A stretch of DNA of 64,000 nt from Glandiceps talaboti (Eukaryota > Hemichordata > Enteropneusta > Spengelidae), in NCBI RefSeq assembly GCF_964340395.1, contig NC_135556.1, forward strand, positions 4,829,501 through 4,893,500. Direction: 5' to 3'. Shown here one piece after another: positions 25,269 through 47,428 of the stretch (position 1 is its first letter; every line of letters starts with the position of its first letter). Under the pieces are notes generated by a model. It was given only the letters and a program-made list of their open reading frames with translations, was not told the origin of the DNA and ran no database searches. The translations under genes and the position numbers were made by a program.

Positions 25269-26512
25269 ATGGCTTGGGGTGACATTCTTGGTTCACTCTT
25301 CTGAATTCTGTCATATTTGTTATTTTTACAATTGAGTGCAATGATTATGTCAGTATTGTTAACGTCAGACTGTGTTTGCCTGGAGATCTTTTTCTTTAGA
25401 ATTGTTAATGCCCCCCAATCATTTGCTACATCAGTATCAACACACAAGTTCTTAGCTATCCTGTGATTATGATGAGGGAAACCAGATTTGACTTGTTATG
25501 CTGGTAAACAGAGAATGATGTCAATACAACATTTTTTGTTTCGCAGCAGATCTCAAGAGATCCCACGTTAGCCATTGCATCCATAGCAACCACATTAGGG
25601 TAGTCAAGCTGAAAGTATCAAATGCTTAGCAACACTATTGTTCTCAATATCATCGCACATATTTCATGAGATATGCAACAAGACATAAAATCCCTTATAT
25701 AGTTGATGCTAATTCAGTTTCTGTCAAAATCACAGAATAGCTGTGAGTGCCAGAATAATTTGAACAGCATTTAATGACTAGAACAGCTCATGTTTATGTC
25801 TTTCAGTTTAGCTACACACGTTTCAAAAGTTATTATCATCTTTGAAGACAACAACCCATTGTAATAGTTTTCCAGGGAGTAAAAAAATGTAATGTGTGGA
25901 GAAAAAACTATAACAAAGATATATAAAGAGGACGTGTCTTGATATATTTGAATAACCAGATTGTGCCGACATTTTTACACAAGAATTTGAACTTACTCTT
26001 CTGTGAAAATCTTTGTAGAGAAAAAATATGGAGATTACCAAATGTTTGATATGCCAGTCTAATTTACTCTGTTTTATGTAGAACTCCTAGCATTGAAGTG
26101 TTAATGTTGGTTGTGTTTGAAAATAACACTATCAACTGGATAGTACTTGAAATTAATGATTCCTGGCAACAAACTTTTTTTTTAGTTATGTGTTGCTTTT
26201 ACTACGTGTACTTCTTTTATAAAACCATTATATTCTATGTGTTGTAGTTTGATGTTTTACATAAAATATAACAACAATCATAATAAGTTCAAAAAGCAAA
26301 GATTTTTTCTCAAATTGAAGAAAATTTTGGGCAATCGATTTTAGTATTTATTCATATATATTAAAACTGTATTGTGTGAGGATTTATTTGTAGACCACCA
26401 CAGATAGGAGATGTAATCAAATTACCAATAATAGATACTGTCATTTCACACCAAAATGGTTCTTGCCTATCACAAGCTATGAACTGTATTGTGGTTCAAG
26501 TGTCAAGTACTA
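25269..26512. other. Gene-free stretch
   Basis: AT-rich intergenic sequence. No exon, RNA gene or repeat was recognised on either strand. Confidence 0.5.
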
Positions 26513-26913
26513 AGGGACGATTGCACAATGTCACTCAAGCACAACAAACGAACTTTGTTCTTTTAGGACAAAACCCCCTCCCCTAAACAAACATTCACAA
26601 GTGTGACATTGACACCATTTATATATGATGTAAACCATGATGAAATTACAGTGGTCACAACACTACAATCTATGCAATGTAAAAACATGATGGTGAACTA
26701 CAAGCTGAAACTTAACACTGTGTATCAGAGAACTTAGAAGATAAATTTGAATTAACTTAAGGGTTATCAACTTCACTCAGTAGTAAATACAGAACTTTTA
26801 TCATTGAAGGAATGAAAGTTTTCAAAATATGGCACTGATGCTAGACCCCCATCCCCCCTAAACAAACAAAGTTTGTTTATTGAGTTTGTGTGACATTCTG
26901 CTATTACCCTAAG
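26513..26913. mobile_element. MITE family A, copy 2
   Basis: Same terminal inverted repeats and internal order as 1091-1519 (AGGGACGATTGCACAATG at the left). It is flanked by a likely 8-bp target duplication, AAGTACTA on the left and AAGTACAA on the right (7 of 8). An 8-bp duplication would fit a hAT-type origin. Confidence 0.8.
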
Positions 26914-36643
<9,730 letters not shown>

Positions 36644-38772
36644 ACAAGGCGTACGTGTGTTCTAGGCACCCCAATAACATTATCTAGGGATGCAAGATCA
36701 TCTTCACTCAGTTGTCGCTATTTGTTTGTACTTTTTCTTATGTTAATTAGAATTTCGTCGATTTGAACTTTGAAGATGCTCGATCAATAGAAAGTCTTTT
36801 TAATGAAGATAACCGGCTACATCACCAAAGTCGTTCAAATCATAGCATTAAGTTCCTCTACTTCGTGGAAACTATTTAGGGGATATCATTTGAGATTAAG
36901 AAATATGGACTAAATGTAAAATGTATTGGTATAAACGCGATAATTCTGTTACAAGGATCCTGAAGAGGGCGCTGCCCACTAGTCGTACCCTTGGGTCGAT
37001 TAACATCGATCGCCTTCTTGTTTAGATAAATGAAGACGTGTCGTAATCTAAAGCGTCATTGTTTTAGGGAAACCAAACAAAGGATTGACATTTCGAAATC
37101 AATTCTTTGTAATTTCTCCTGATGGCACCTTTCCAATCTGTACCTCTTAACTTCTTGAATATGTGAGATTATTGAACACAAGTCACGGTTACCAAGTCAT
37201 TTTGTGTATTTTCCATCACCTCTTAACCACGTTGCTCCTGGATTTTAGAAAATTGGACGGAAACTGGACATTTTGTTCTTTTATCGTTGTTTTTGATTAT
37301 CCTTCCCCCTCGTAACCAAAAACGTTCACCAGCTTGGTAGATCCAGAGAGACGTCTGTGATAAATCAAATGACTAACACAGGTTCATCGTCCGTTATAAC
37401 CTGTTGATTTACTTTACTTTCATAACGACATTTTTGCATTAACATTATTCCCAACTAATTTAATATGTTGAATATCTATTCGTATTTAGTCTATCTACAA
37501 GTAGATTTCTCACCACTATTAAGATACGAAATAGAATTTTAAAAAATAGAACGCAAGTCCCTGTTACAAATTCTCTTTTCGCATACTATAGCATATTGCT
37601 CCTAAATATCAATGTCTATTAAACGTACGTGATGCATGTGCATTTGGTACGGGCTTCAAAGCGGGCCATGGGACAGTGGCTACAGACTAAGTACCACTTT
37701 GAATGCATTTTGATGTCGACTGCATCCTTTACAGGAATTATACAAGTTAAAAAAACTCTGATAGTTATTAAACAGTATATATCAAAATAATATGGAAGTT
37801 GTAACCAAACGAGTTAGATTAAGTGGAAGTGGCAGTATTCTAAAATGTCACCGTCAGTGTGCATTATTTTGAGGAGGTTCATGATAATCGAAAGTGTAAA
37901 GTTTGCAAGTCATTCAGAATTATCCCTGATTTTACACAGCCACGTGTCTGGCCGGACAACGTAAAATTACTAAATTTGACGATCCGTTCGATATAATACA
38001 TTAATTTCCATCACGACGTAGAGTGCTGACGATGATGGTCGACTACTGTTTAATCGTGCAGTCGTGCTTGTGACAGCCTACCTGTAGTCTTGAAGGACTA
38101 ACGCTATACTATCCCGACTTTCTGATCTTCCCTTTCCATCTCGTATGGACGAGCAAAAATTCAAAAAAATCTTAATGTTCAGTTAGGATCCAAGATAGCG
38201 GAAATAGTGTAGCAGCGTCTGGTAGTCAAGTAGGCTATGCTTGTGACGTCTCTGCAATTATTTTAAGGGTTATGTACTTGTAATGTAATGCAAGTGTTTA
38301 GTTTTCATCTCGATAGTCAGAATATATATACATATACTGTAACATACAATTTCAGATAGCTCAATTCAGCAAGTTATGGAGTCAAAACGAACATTTGTCA
38401 GAAAACACTATAGAAGTTGAAATGGTTGTATAGACTACGTTGGCGGTAAAAGAAATCTCGTCTATTAATTCAACACACCATAACGCACAGTACAATATAG
38501 CAACTATACATTGGCGTAAGGGAAAATCGTCAAATGAAAACGTTTTGATTAATGTACAGTTTTTTGTGTATTTATACACAATACAACACTGCAATATATA
38601 TTGCCTTTCATAATCCTTGAATCATACTGAAAAAAATACCACAGACTTCGATATAGATTATAAATTATAAGTATCGACATTTTTATATTTTATATACAAG
38701 CGTACATCAAACTATCTACAAAGAACAAGACAGTAATTCATATGCACAGAATTTCATTTGATTTGTCTACCA
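36644..38772. other. Intergenic region between lectin copy 1 and the surface-protein gene
   Basis: 5' flank of copy 1 (read on the minus strand) and 3' flank of the gene ending at 38773. No further exon or repeat family was recognised. The promoter could not be placed. Confidence 0.5.
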
Positions 38773-41700
38773 TCAAAACAGACGATAAAGAATGAACACA
38801 AGTAATTTCAACAACATAATTATGACAAGTGGTTGAGGCTTGTCGGCGGAAGATGGGCCAGTTTTATCGTCATTGACTTTAACCACTGGTGACTTTTCAC
38901 AGGAGTATGACGCCGTACTGTAGTAAGAATTGTCTTCGCACTGACAGGCTAAAGAAGTGTCGTCGTAGAGGGAGTACTTAGGACATCCAGCAAACTGGAA
39001 AGCAACGTGTTCACCTACAAAAATACAAAAATAGAAAACGTTACTCTCATGGATAACATTTAGTACAATCTTAAGATAGAGGTGCCCTGCTAAGCTCATG
39101 GTGAAATACAGGCCGTTTTTGAGAAGTAAAGTCAAAAGGCATCTTGGTCTGCAGTGCATTTGTACTGATATTCGCTGAAGTACTCGTATGTGCCTACGTC
39201 TAAAACTGGTCAATTAACATTTCACAAACCGGAATACGAAATTTGAGGAAAATTTCATTGCGTACAAAATCATATTTGTATTTGACTACATTGATCTAAT
39301 ACCTACTATCTTGTAATATGATCTCAAAAAGGTCAACACTGAGAATGGGATCAACTATTAAACAATGGCGCCACCATAGAAGTAAACTTCCTCAGACGAT
39401 GGTACCTTTTAGTCGTAGAGAAATCCCTGTCTATTGTTTTTATTCTGTACAGACAATACAAGGTTTTTAAGAGTATCTTTGAATTCGGAGTAATTGTCGC
39501 ACAACGCACTACCAAAATAACACTTAATAATAATGTATTCGATGATTATGAAATGCATTTAAGTTTATATTCAATAGGAAATGTGTGGGTTACTGTCCGG
39601 TGATCTGGTAGTCGAAAGATACACCGTGTCGGGGCGCTCTCACAATCGGCCGACTTGGGCGAAACAAGACCTCACATTTTTCAGTGCATACGAGTATGTA
39701 TAGTCTCAAACCATCCAACACCAAATAGTTTAGTGGTCCGAGATAAGTACATATACATTGATCGGTCTACACTCACAATTTACAAATTCTGCAATGAAAT
39801 GTTCCTTGTTTGATCATATAGGCTTACCTGTTGGGTCCTGGGCTCGCTCAAATATATCCCTTCGTTTGCGGACTTGAGTTCCAACTTCAGGCATTGTAAT
39901 ATACTCTTCCTTGGCAAATGGGTTCATCGAATGTTGAATGATGATGACTTCACCATTCCTCATTGCACTTTTCGTTGTAATAAGTCTTCGTCTTCGACGT
40001 CTAGCTTTTTCGACCAATCTGAAGATAGTAGTGATGGTATACTCCAGTCTTTCTTGGGAGAGTGCAGAGTTAGTAAAATCGATTTCGTATCTTTTATTTG
40101 GCGTGTCGTAGGAATGGTAGTCTAGATACTGGTAGGAACTGTTGCTGCCATCAGGTACCCAATTGTCCCCGTCAAAGGTATCCATTGCATACACCACGTC
40201 CTGATTGTTCTCATCCGATGCAACAAATTGGAAATCGTCAGTTCTATACGCTATGTATCTATTTGTGGTCGAAACATCCAGGCAACCCTAAAAACATGAA
40301 ACAGCCACAAAGCGTTTAATAGCCGATGATCTAAAAGACTGAAAAGATCGCAATTGTACAATAGTACCGATAAAACATCAGTAACAAGTTAAATCTATCC
40401 GTACCAAATTTGAAAGTTTGTTACTTTCATTTTGTTTGTAGTTCTCTTTGTGAAGTAATTGTGATTCGAGAATTCTACTCCAGTGTAATTGCCGATGACG
40501 AACAGACTCGGCACATCGTCCGGTGTAATCACCAATGAACAGACTCGACACAACTAACCACTACCTTACATGGTAAAGACTTCAACCTATTTGGCAACAT
40601 GGAAGTCAGAAAAGCGTTTAGGGAAATAATAGATTTTAGGTTGAATAAATAGTAGAGCCCAAATAGTAGATATAAATATTGTAATTTAACTAACGTAAAT
40701 TGAGAGTAACTTACACCTATGTTATCCGTTTGATCCTCTTTACAAACCATGAACAGTGTCAATTCTAAGTCGTAGTAGTCTCGAAGGAAATCGGGTTGGA
40801 GTCTGTAATGAAATGAAAGTGTATAAAAAGAACATGAAGTAAAGACCGACAAATCATATACTTGCTTTGGCAACCTTAAGTTACTAGATTCAAAATGATT
40901 ACTCCCTGGTGCTCTTGTCCGTATACAGGGATTACTCAGAGTATTGATATGTTCTGATGCAATAATGCATCCTCGTTCATTTAAGATTGCAGAGAATTAA
41001 CAGTTGTACGATTGGTTACGTTTTCCAAAACGCGCAAATATTTCGAAATGAAAACGACTTTTTAATCTGAAGCCTTGAGACAACTGAAGGATTTCACGTC
41101 TGACGCACTCGCAGTTGACTGGTTGTTTCGATATAATAAAATCTTGTAATCAAACATGGGCCACCGGTATCACGATTAAGTTGAACTTTCAATACAGAAT
41201 GACGTCATCATTCAACCAGAAGCCGACCATACATTTTTCATTCATAAATCTGTTTTAAATGCTAATAAATTCGTGCACAGATCAATGGAAATGGTTAACA
41301 TAGGATGTAGAGGTCAAAGTTCAAATAAATGTTAATCATAGAATTTAAAGAGACCATGTTTTGTAAAGGACGATGGACTTACTGTATTTTCATATTAATC
41401 GGTTCGAGGTGGTTCACCCCTCTGCTGCCAGCCCTTGTACCTCCTCTTAAATCTGCTCCATCACCTCCAGTGATACTTAGAAGATACAGGAATGGATAGT
41501 CTTTCTCGGAGTCGGTTACAAAGACTACAGTCTAAGGACAAGACAGGGAGATGGAAAGTCTTGCATCAATTACAAACACCAGTCTACAATTCAAGACAAT
41601 TTATGGTAATTTACAAACGTCCCACTGCATCCATATTGACTGGAGCTATGATTACATTACCAACCGAAGTGACGTACCAGAGTGTGACGTGTACTTGTGT

Positions 41701-44700
41701 ACGGGAAGACTTAATTGGCCTATGATTGCATTACCAGAGTGTGATGTACTTGTGTACGGGAAGACTTAATTGGCCTATGATTGCATTACCAGAGTGTGAT
41801 GTACTTGTGTACGGGAAGAAGCATTTTAAACCCCAACTGGATTTAGATGTAGTCTTATTTCTATTGAAATGATCAATTATTTGGCAAGTTTTTTGTAGGT
41901 CAAGGGTTAAATTGAACCCTCTGGTAACAAAAGCGAAGTGGTCGCATTTTTCCAAACTGAGGCAAGCAAACCGCTGGCTAAAACCATAGATTTGTTTTCG
42001 CTTTTAAAGATATCAAAAACTAAAATTTGACAACGGTGACATGGGGCAGGTCGATATCGAACAAGAAAGGTACGTACCTGAATAGTTATATCCATACTAA
42101 TGAGAAATGGAGAGGTGGGAGTCTTGACACATCCCGTTGGTGGTATTGACAGGGTGTCCGTACAGATGTATTGACTGTATTCGAAGCTGAATACACCTAC
42201 AAAATTAAAACCCACGAAAAATGTAACCAATGACATTCAACGTGCTTTGTCTACATGAAGGTGGAAAACGAAATAAAGGAAAAATCCCAAAGCATGCCCG
42301 GTGGAAGCGAACCTACATGAAATAAAAATAACTAATAGACGTATGGAAGCTTAGCAGACGAGACTGAAGTGCCACCACCTCCACCCCCACCCCCACCCCA
42401 CATTGATACTACTCAAGTTACATAAACGAATTTACCTGTAGCATCAATCGGCATGTCGTCTTCTTCAACAGTATCATCAACTTCTAATACTAAGTGGAAA
42501 TTCCATTCTTGTGTACACTCCCTGGAAGATGAAAGCGTGTCATTTTATTTGTAAGGTCATTGAAAGCTATGTTTTCTATATTGAAATAACCTCATTTCGT
42601 TCACGTGCCATGTGAATGGAGATGTAGGATTTAACTTGCGCTTCTCAAATCGATCGGTTTGCCTATCGAGTGGTCGTCTATAAATTGGCGCATTCGATTC
42701 TACTGTTGTCTCATCTCACTAGTCAATGACCCTTGGAAGTCCCTATAACATCTTCCTATTGAATAGATTTTGACATTAAAAGCGGAAAATAGCAAACCAC
42801 CATGTCCAGTAGAATTTGGAGCGAAAGGCAGGGCTTGTATATAAACTAATGATTTCGAGGGAGAAACTAAACTAGAGATTCTAAGCTGATCCTGACAAAA
42901 TACGAAATATGTCTGTGCAAGTAAGGCAGTCGAAGGATACATCATGTAGCCAAACATACCAATATTGCATTCATAATTCAACTCAAGAGAGGATTGTTAT
43001 TTCCCTTACACGTTTTCAGCGTCATAGAATGTACACTCTTTGAAGCCTGATGGCAAAGTAAAATTTTCACCCACAGACAACGAGTTATTACTGTTCTCTG
43101 GGTTATAAGTCTCTGTACCATTCAGATAATACAATATTAATCCATCCGTTGGCGTGGATCCGATAACGGTTTTGAACTGAATCTCAATCCTAGCCTTGGT
43201 GGTGACCGGTTGCCCGGCTTCATCGAAGTAAGGAGTCACGATGACGAAATCTATGACGGGTCGAACAAGAGGTGATGAACTGAGGACGAAGTTGGCAATG
43301 GCGATACGACTCAGTCGATAAATCAAGTCGATGCTAGATGACACGAAACCAATCCCGTCTGTACCAACAGATGGATTGATAGGTCTGACGTTAGTGACGT
43401 GCATCGTTGTTCGGTATTCTATGGAGTCCGTTGTGTTGGCGAAAGACCATATATTTTCATCTTCGGTGTTGGTGCAATTGAAAAAGTATCCCATATTGCC
43501 TACAGAGAAATATAGATGTTATCAAATTGGCTGAAAACTACATCAAATGATAAATTTACTATCACATACTTTATACATACATTTACATATATTAAGGTGA
43601 TTGCATGTCTCTACGTTTGACTACTGTAAATACATCTTGAACTTTTTCCCAATACTTCCCTGTGATGTTAAAAAATAATTGACATGTTGGATCGCATTGA
43701 ACGACCAGTACTTGTAAAAACTGGTAAAGGGACACAATCTGAGTTTATACGTTTTGAGGATAATTAATTTGAACTGTAGATTAAAAGATACTTACTGTGT
43801 TCTACTAGTACTATATAATTTTTTTTAAAAACTTTCCGATAACCCGACTGAATCTAGTTTAAGCCTCTGGCCTTGCACAGTTTGTTACATTCACAAAATG
43901 TTCGGAGTATCTCAACTGGGAATTTATGACATGTTGGTATTTAAGTCGCAATAATGAATACTGTGCATCATTACGGATTAGTGTTCAATCATGTCCATGC
44001 ATTTCTGTTGGTTTAGATATATTTGAGTATTTTTTTTGCATTCAAAAGGTAAAATGGTGCGAGAATTTACTTTTATTTCCGTGGAATATTTTCCATGGAA
44101 TTTTTCTCTGCCAAAGAATCCTTGTCAATTTTTTTTAATATCAACATATTCCAGAGAAACGAGATCTTTTCAGAGCAAGTGGAATTTCTACAGTACAGTT
44201 TGCAATATTGTCTTCATTTACTTTTACACCTGATCAAACCTATGATAGAAGTATTGCGAACAATAAGTACCTGGGTCGTGGTGTTGAATCAAATTCTCAA
44301 AAAAAAATCAAATCAATTTTTCCTATTGTTTGAAGTCGTGTTTATCTTTGCCTAACTGAACCATCACTTGACAAGAACTCAAAAACTGGTATTTAGGAAT
44401 ACATAAATAGTTCAATTGCATTCTGAAAAGTCGAGGAGAGCCCAGTTATAATATCAAATGTGCAAAGAATGTCAGAAACCAATTAAGTTCTATTATAAGT
44501 TAATAATGGTGGGTTACTAAAGTCAGAAAAGGTGGCCCTTCAAGTTCTACCATAGACGTCTGCAATTCTACAATTGGTTCTATTTATGCAGTCAGTTATG
44601 CCTGCTTTCTAAAAGCTCATTCGCGTATTGGTGAAATTGTAGTTCAAAAGCAAGTTTGACCTCTGCAATAATTGTATCGTTTGCTGTGATTTTGAGGGGT

Positions 44701-47428
44701 TTTGTCTGTTTTGTGCTCTTTTTTCGTTCCGATGTTTAACCCGAATCAAACGCTACATTTCTTGTAACGTAAACGCAAAAAGACGGAAGGGATTCAGATC
44801 TGAATCGCAAAGTTGGGTGGATTTTTCTGCTAAATTACGCCTTACCTGGCAAAAAATCTGACATTTCCTAACGCCAACATTAATTACGGAGCCTTCAAGA
44901 CCCAAGAAGTGTTAAGAGGTACCCCAATTCTGTCAAAATCGGCAAATGTAGCAACGCATGCAGCATTTTGAAACGGACAGTACGGTGACATCTCGCTCGA
45001 GCTCATGTTTTCAACATGATAATAAAAAAAACTAGAGTACAATACCTTCAAATCGCATACTGTAGTCTCTTCTCGATGCATTCACTCCATATTGGTCCAG
45101 CGCTATATACTGACTACCTCTGATGTAACTCGAGAAAAGTCTTTTGAAGTTAGCGTCCGCAGCATCCTGAATGGACACATTCCTAGATATGAAATTACCA
45201 TCGTCCGAGAAATAGTACCCTGCTCCGTTGGAATCAAAGGTACCCATTGGCATCACATTAGAACATTCACCAGTATTTTCTGCAAGGATGTCGCCAGTGT
45301 CTGGGTTCACTGGTAGATTGTCTTCATCTTCTTTGTACGGTTGAAAATCAATCACCCAAAACTCTGCTTCGTTCACGGTATCCTGAATAGAATTAACCAG
45401 ATGTAAATTGAATACCTCCCGTAAGATGTATTGGACAATTGGTTAGAAGACAATCACCATCTTATTATTTATGCGAAATCACTAATCATGCAAATTATAC
45501 ATTAACATGCAAGCCACGCCCACCAAATATATGAAATAGTATGCTATAATCATTGTACCCAGCAAATTACATATGATTCTAATCAACTACTAATGAGACA
45601 TTGCCTAATTTCTATTTTACCTCGATTAGTCTAATGTCATTCATGGCTTTCGCCCCTATATAATCAGTTTTAGTGCTAGCTGTCACCCCAAAGACAAAAA
45701 AATATTTGAATTGAACCAGTCGTTCTAGAGAAAATGGGACAGACAGACAGCGACAGAGAGCCACACACTCCTAGCATAACGTGTTGAAGTTTAACATTTA
45801 AATTTTAGTTGTCGTACACAACCAATCACACGTCCTTGTAAGGAAAACAGCTGATTCTGAAGTTCAACCCTTGCACGTCCCCTATGGTATGCATGCATAC
45901 TAAATAGCTGTAATAATTGTAGCGTTTGCTGTGATTGGGTTTTTTTTCTTGCTTTTGTGCTTTTTTTCGTTCCGTGTTTAACTGGAAGCAACTTCTTCAA
46001 TTCCTGTAATGTAAACGCAAAGCGATTCAGATCTGAATCGCGAAGTTGGGTGAATTACGCCGTATCTGCCAAAATATCGGACATTTCCTAACTCCCAACA
46101 TTAATTACGGAGCCTTCAAGACCCAAGAAATGTTTCAGAGGTACCACAATCCCGTCAAAATCGGCAAAAGTACCAACGCATGCAGCTTTTTGAAACGGGT
46201 AGTACACTGACCTGTCGTTCACGTTTTGAACGTGATCTCCGTCTATTTGCGTTTACGTTACGTTACAGGAATTGTACGACAAAAACGACAAAAAAGCACA
46301 AAAACAGAAAAGCCTCAAAATCACAGCAAACGCTACTGTTATTGCAGCTAAGTACTAAATGAAGTAACTTCTGAAAGGTTCCGACGTGACCAATTGTTTT
46401 CCCCTTCGACCGCCGAGAAATCAAGTTCATTGAAAACTAGCTGCAATAATGGTAGTATTTGATGTGATTTTGAGGGCTTTTTCGTCCGTTTTGTGCCTTT
46501 TTTTCATTCCGACGTTTAACCAGAATCAAACGCTACAATTCATGTAACGCAAACGCAAATAGACGAGACCACGTTGAAAATGTGAGCGAGGTGTCAGTGT
46601 ACTGCCCGTTTCAAAATGCTGCATGCGTTGCTACATTTGCCGATTTTGACGGAATTGGGGTACATCTGAACACTTCTTGGGTCTTGAAGGCGCTGTAATT
46701 AATGTTGGCGTTAGGAAATGTCAGATTTTTTGCCATGTAAGGCGAAATTTAGCAGAAAAATCCGCCCAACTGTACGATTCAGGTCTGAATCGGTTCCGTC
46801 CGTTCCGTATTTCCGTTTGCGTTTGAGGAATTGTAGCGTTTGATTCGGGTTAAAAGTCGGAACGAAAAAAGGCACAAAAACAGACGAAAAAGCCCTCAAA
46901 ATCACATCAAACGCTGCAATTATTGCAGCTAATTGAAAACAAGCGATAAAAACACTAAATTTTACGGCTTACAACATAGTGAAACGGACGAGTAATTAGT
47001 TCCAGCAAAACTAGCAAGAAATACTATACTCTGAACAATTTTATGCGAGGTCTTCAGCAGGTTCAAACCTTTCCGATATATTTCCAACTTTCATATCTCG
47101 TTCTGTTAAATGACTAGCATCTATTGGGCCGGACAACTATTTCAATTGTAAGTCACATACAATTATAAATAAACTACTACTCGTCTCATACTCTATAAAT
47201 TGCGACGGGACAAAAGAGAAATGTTACATTTCATCTTACCTGGGCGACAACTTCAAATACGAGTCTTTCTTCCACTATGGCAAATTCCTTCACGTACGCT
47301 TGCCCCATGTTTTCGAAAAGGGTGTCGAAAACTTTGTCACTGATCGTTTGACCGAGTTGTTGGCTTGATATAAATGAAACAAGGATGGAAAGAAACGCAG
47401 TACAAACGTAAAACGTCTGTGTAGCCAT
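38773..47428 (-). CDS. Unrecognised secreted or GPI-anchored surface protein (719 aa)
   Basis: Nine exons on the minus strand: 47428-47240, 45382-45046, 43499-43010, 42521-42436, 42196-42078, 41531-41383, 40802-40715, 40287-39828 and 39014-38773. The sum is 2160 nt with all phases consistent. It starts with a clear signal peptide (TFYVCTAFLSILVSFISS). A long beta-rich extracellular region follows with several NxS/T glycosylation sites (NCTN, NGTE, NNSL, NFTL). Two basic sites lie at residues 582-587 (six Arg) and 626-629 (RKRR, furin-like). A small cysteine-rich segment (GCPKYSLYDD, ACQCEDNS) comes next. The last 19 or so residues are hydrophobic with almost no cytoplasmic tail, after SSADKPQP, which fits a GPI signal. 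The shape recalls zona-pellucida-type proteins, but no ZP signature could be confirmed. Function unknown. Intron 1 and intron 2 carry foldback elements. Confidence 0.82.
41645..41820. repeat. 55-bp tandem repeat
   Basis: Two full copies and one diverged partial copy of a 55-bp unit (TTAATTGGCCTATGATTGC recurs at 41711 and 41766). It lies in the intron upstream of the exon at 41531-41383 of the surface-protein gene. Confidence 0.9.
43717..44410. repeat. Family D repeat, interrupted copy
   Basis: The left part (GGGACACAATCTGAGTTTATA) matches the start of the block at 33467. The continuation (ACTGAACCATCACTTGAC) appears only at about 44357. The corresponding spacing at 33.5 kb is about 84 bp, so roughly 550 bp of other sequence separates the halves here. 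It lies in intron 2 of the surface-protein gene. Confidence 0.55.
44662..45020. mobile_element. Foldback element family E, truncated copy
   Basis: Shares CTGCAATAATTGTA, GATCTGAATCGC and AACGCATGCAGC blocks with the two complete copies at 45905 and 46438, but lacks the right inverted arm. Its right edge lies about 26 bp from the end of the exon at 45382-45046. Confidence 0.75.
45905..46350. mobile_element. Foldback element family E, complete copy
   Basis: About 446 bp with long inverted arms, starting TAGCTGTAATAATTGTAGCG and ending with the inverted GTTATTGCAGCTA. Flanks read CATACTAAA and AGTACTAAA (7 of 9), a decayed 9-bp target duplication. No coding frame. Confidence 0.82.
46438..46931. 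mobile_element. Foldback element family E, complete copy with 9-bp target duplication
   Basis: 494 bp, starting TAGCTGCAATAAT and ending with the exact inverse ATTATTGCAGCTA. Inverted arms extend over more than 100 bp. It is flanked on both sides by ATTGAAAAC (46429-46437 and 46932-46940). Long arms plus a 9-bp duplication point to a Mutator-like (MULE) origin. Intron 1 of the surface-protein gene. Confidence 0.88.

Noticed and set aside
39874-40319. Plus-strand frames opposite the surface-protein exon
   Set aside because: They are antisense shadows of the coding exon 40287-39828.
38773-47428. Zona pellucida domain assignment
   Set aside because: Signal peptide, basic site and C-terminal hydrophobic tail fit, but the cysteine pattern and conserved ZP blocks could not be recognised.
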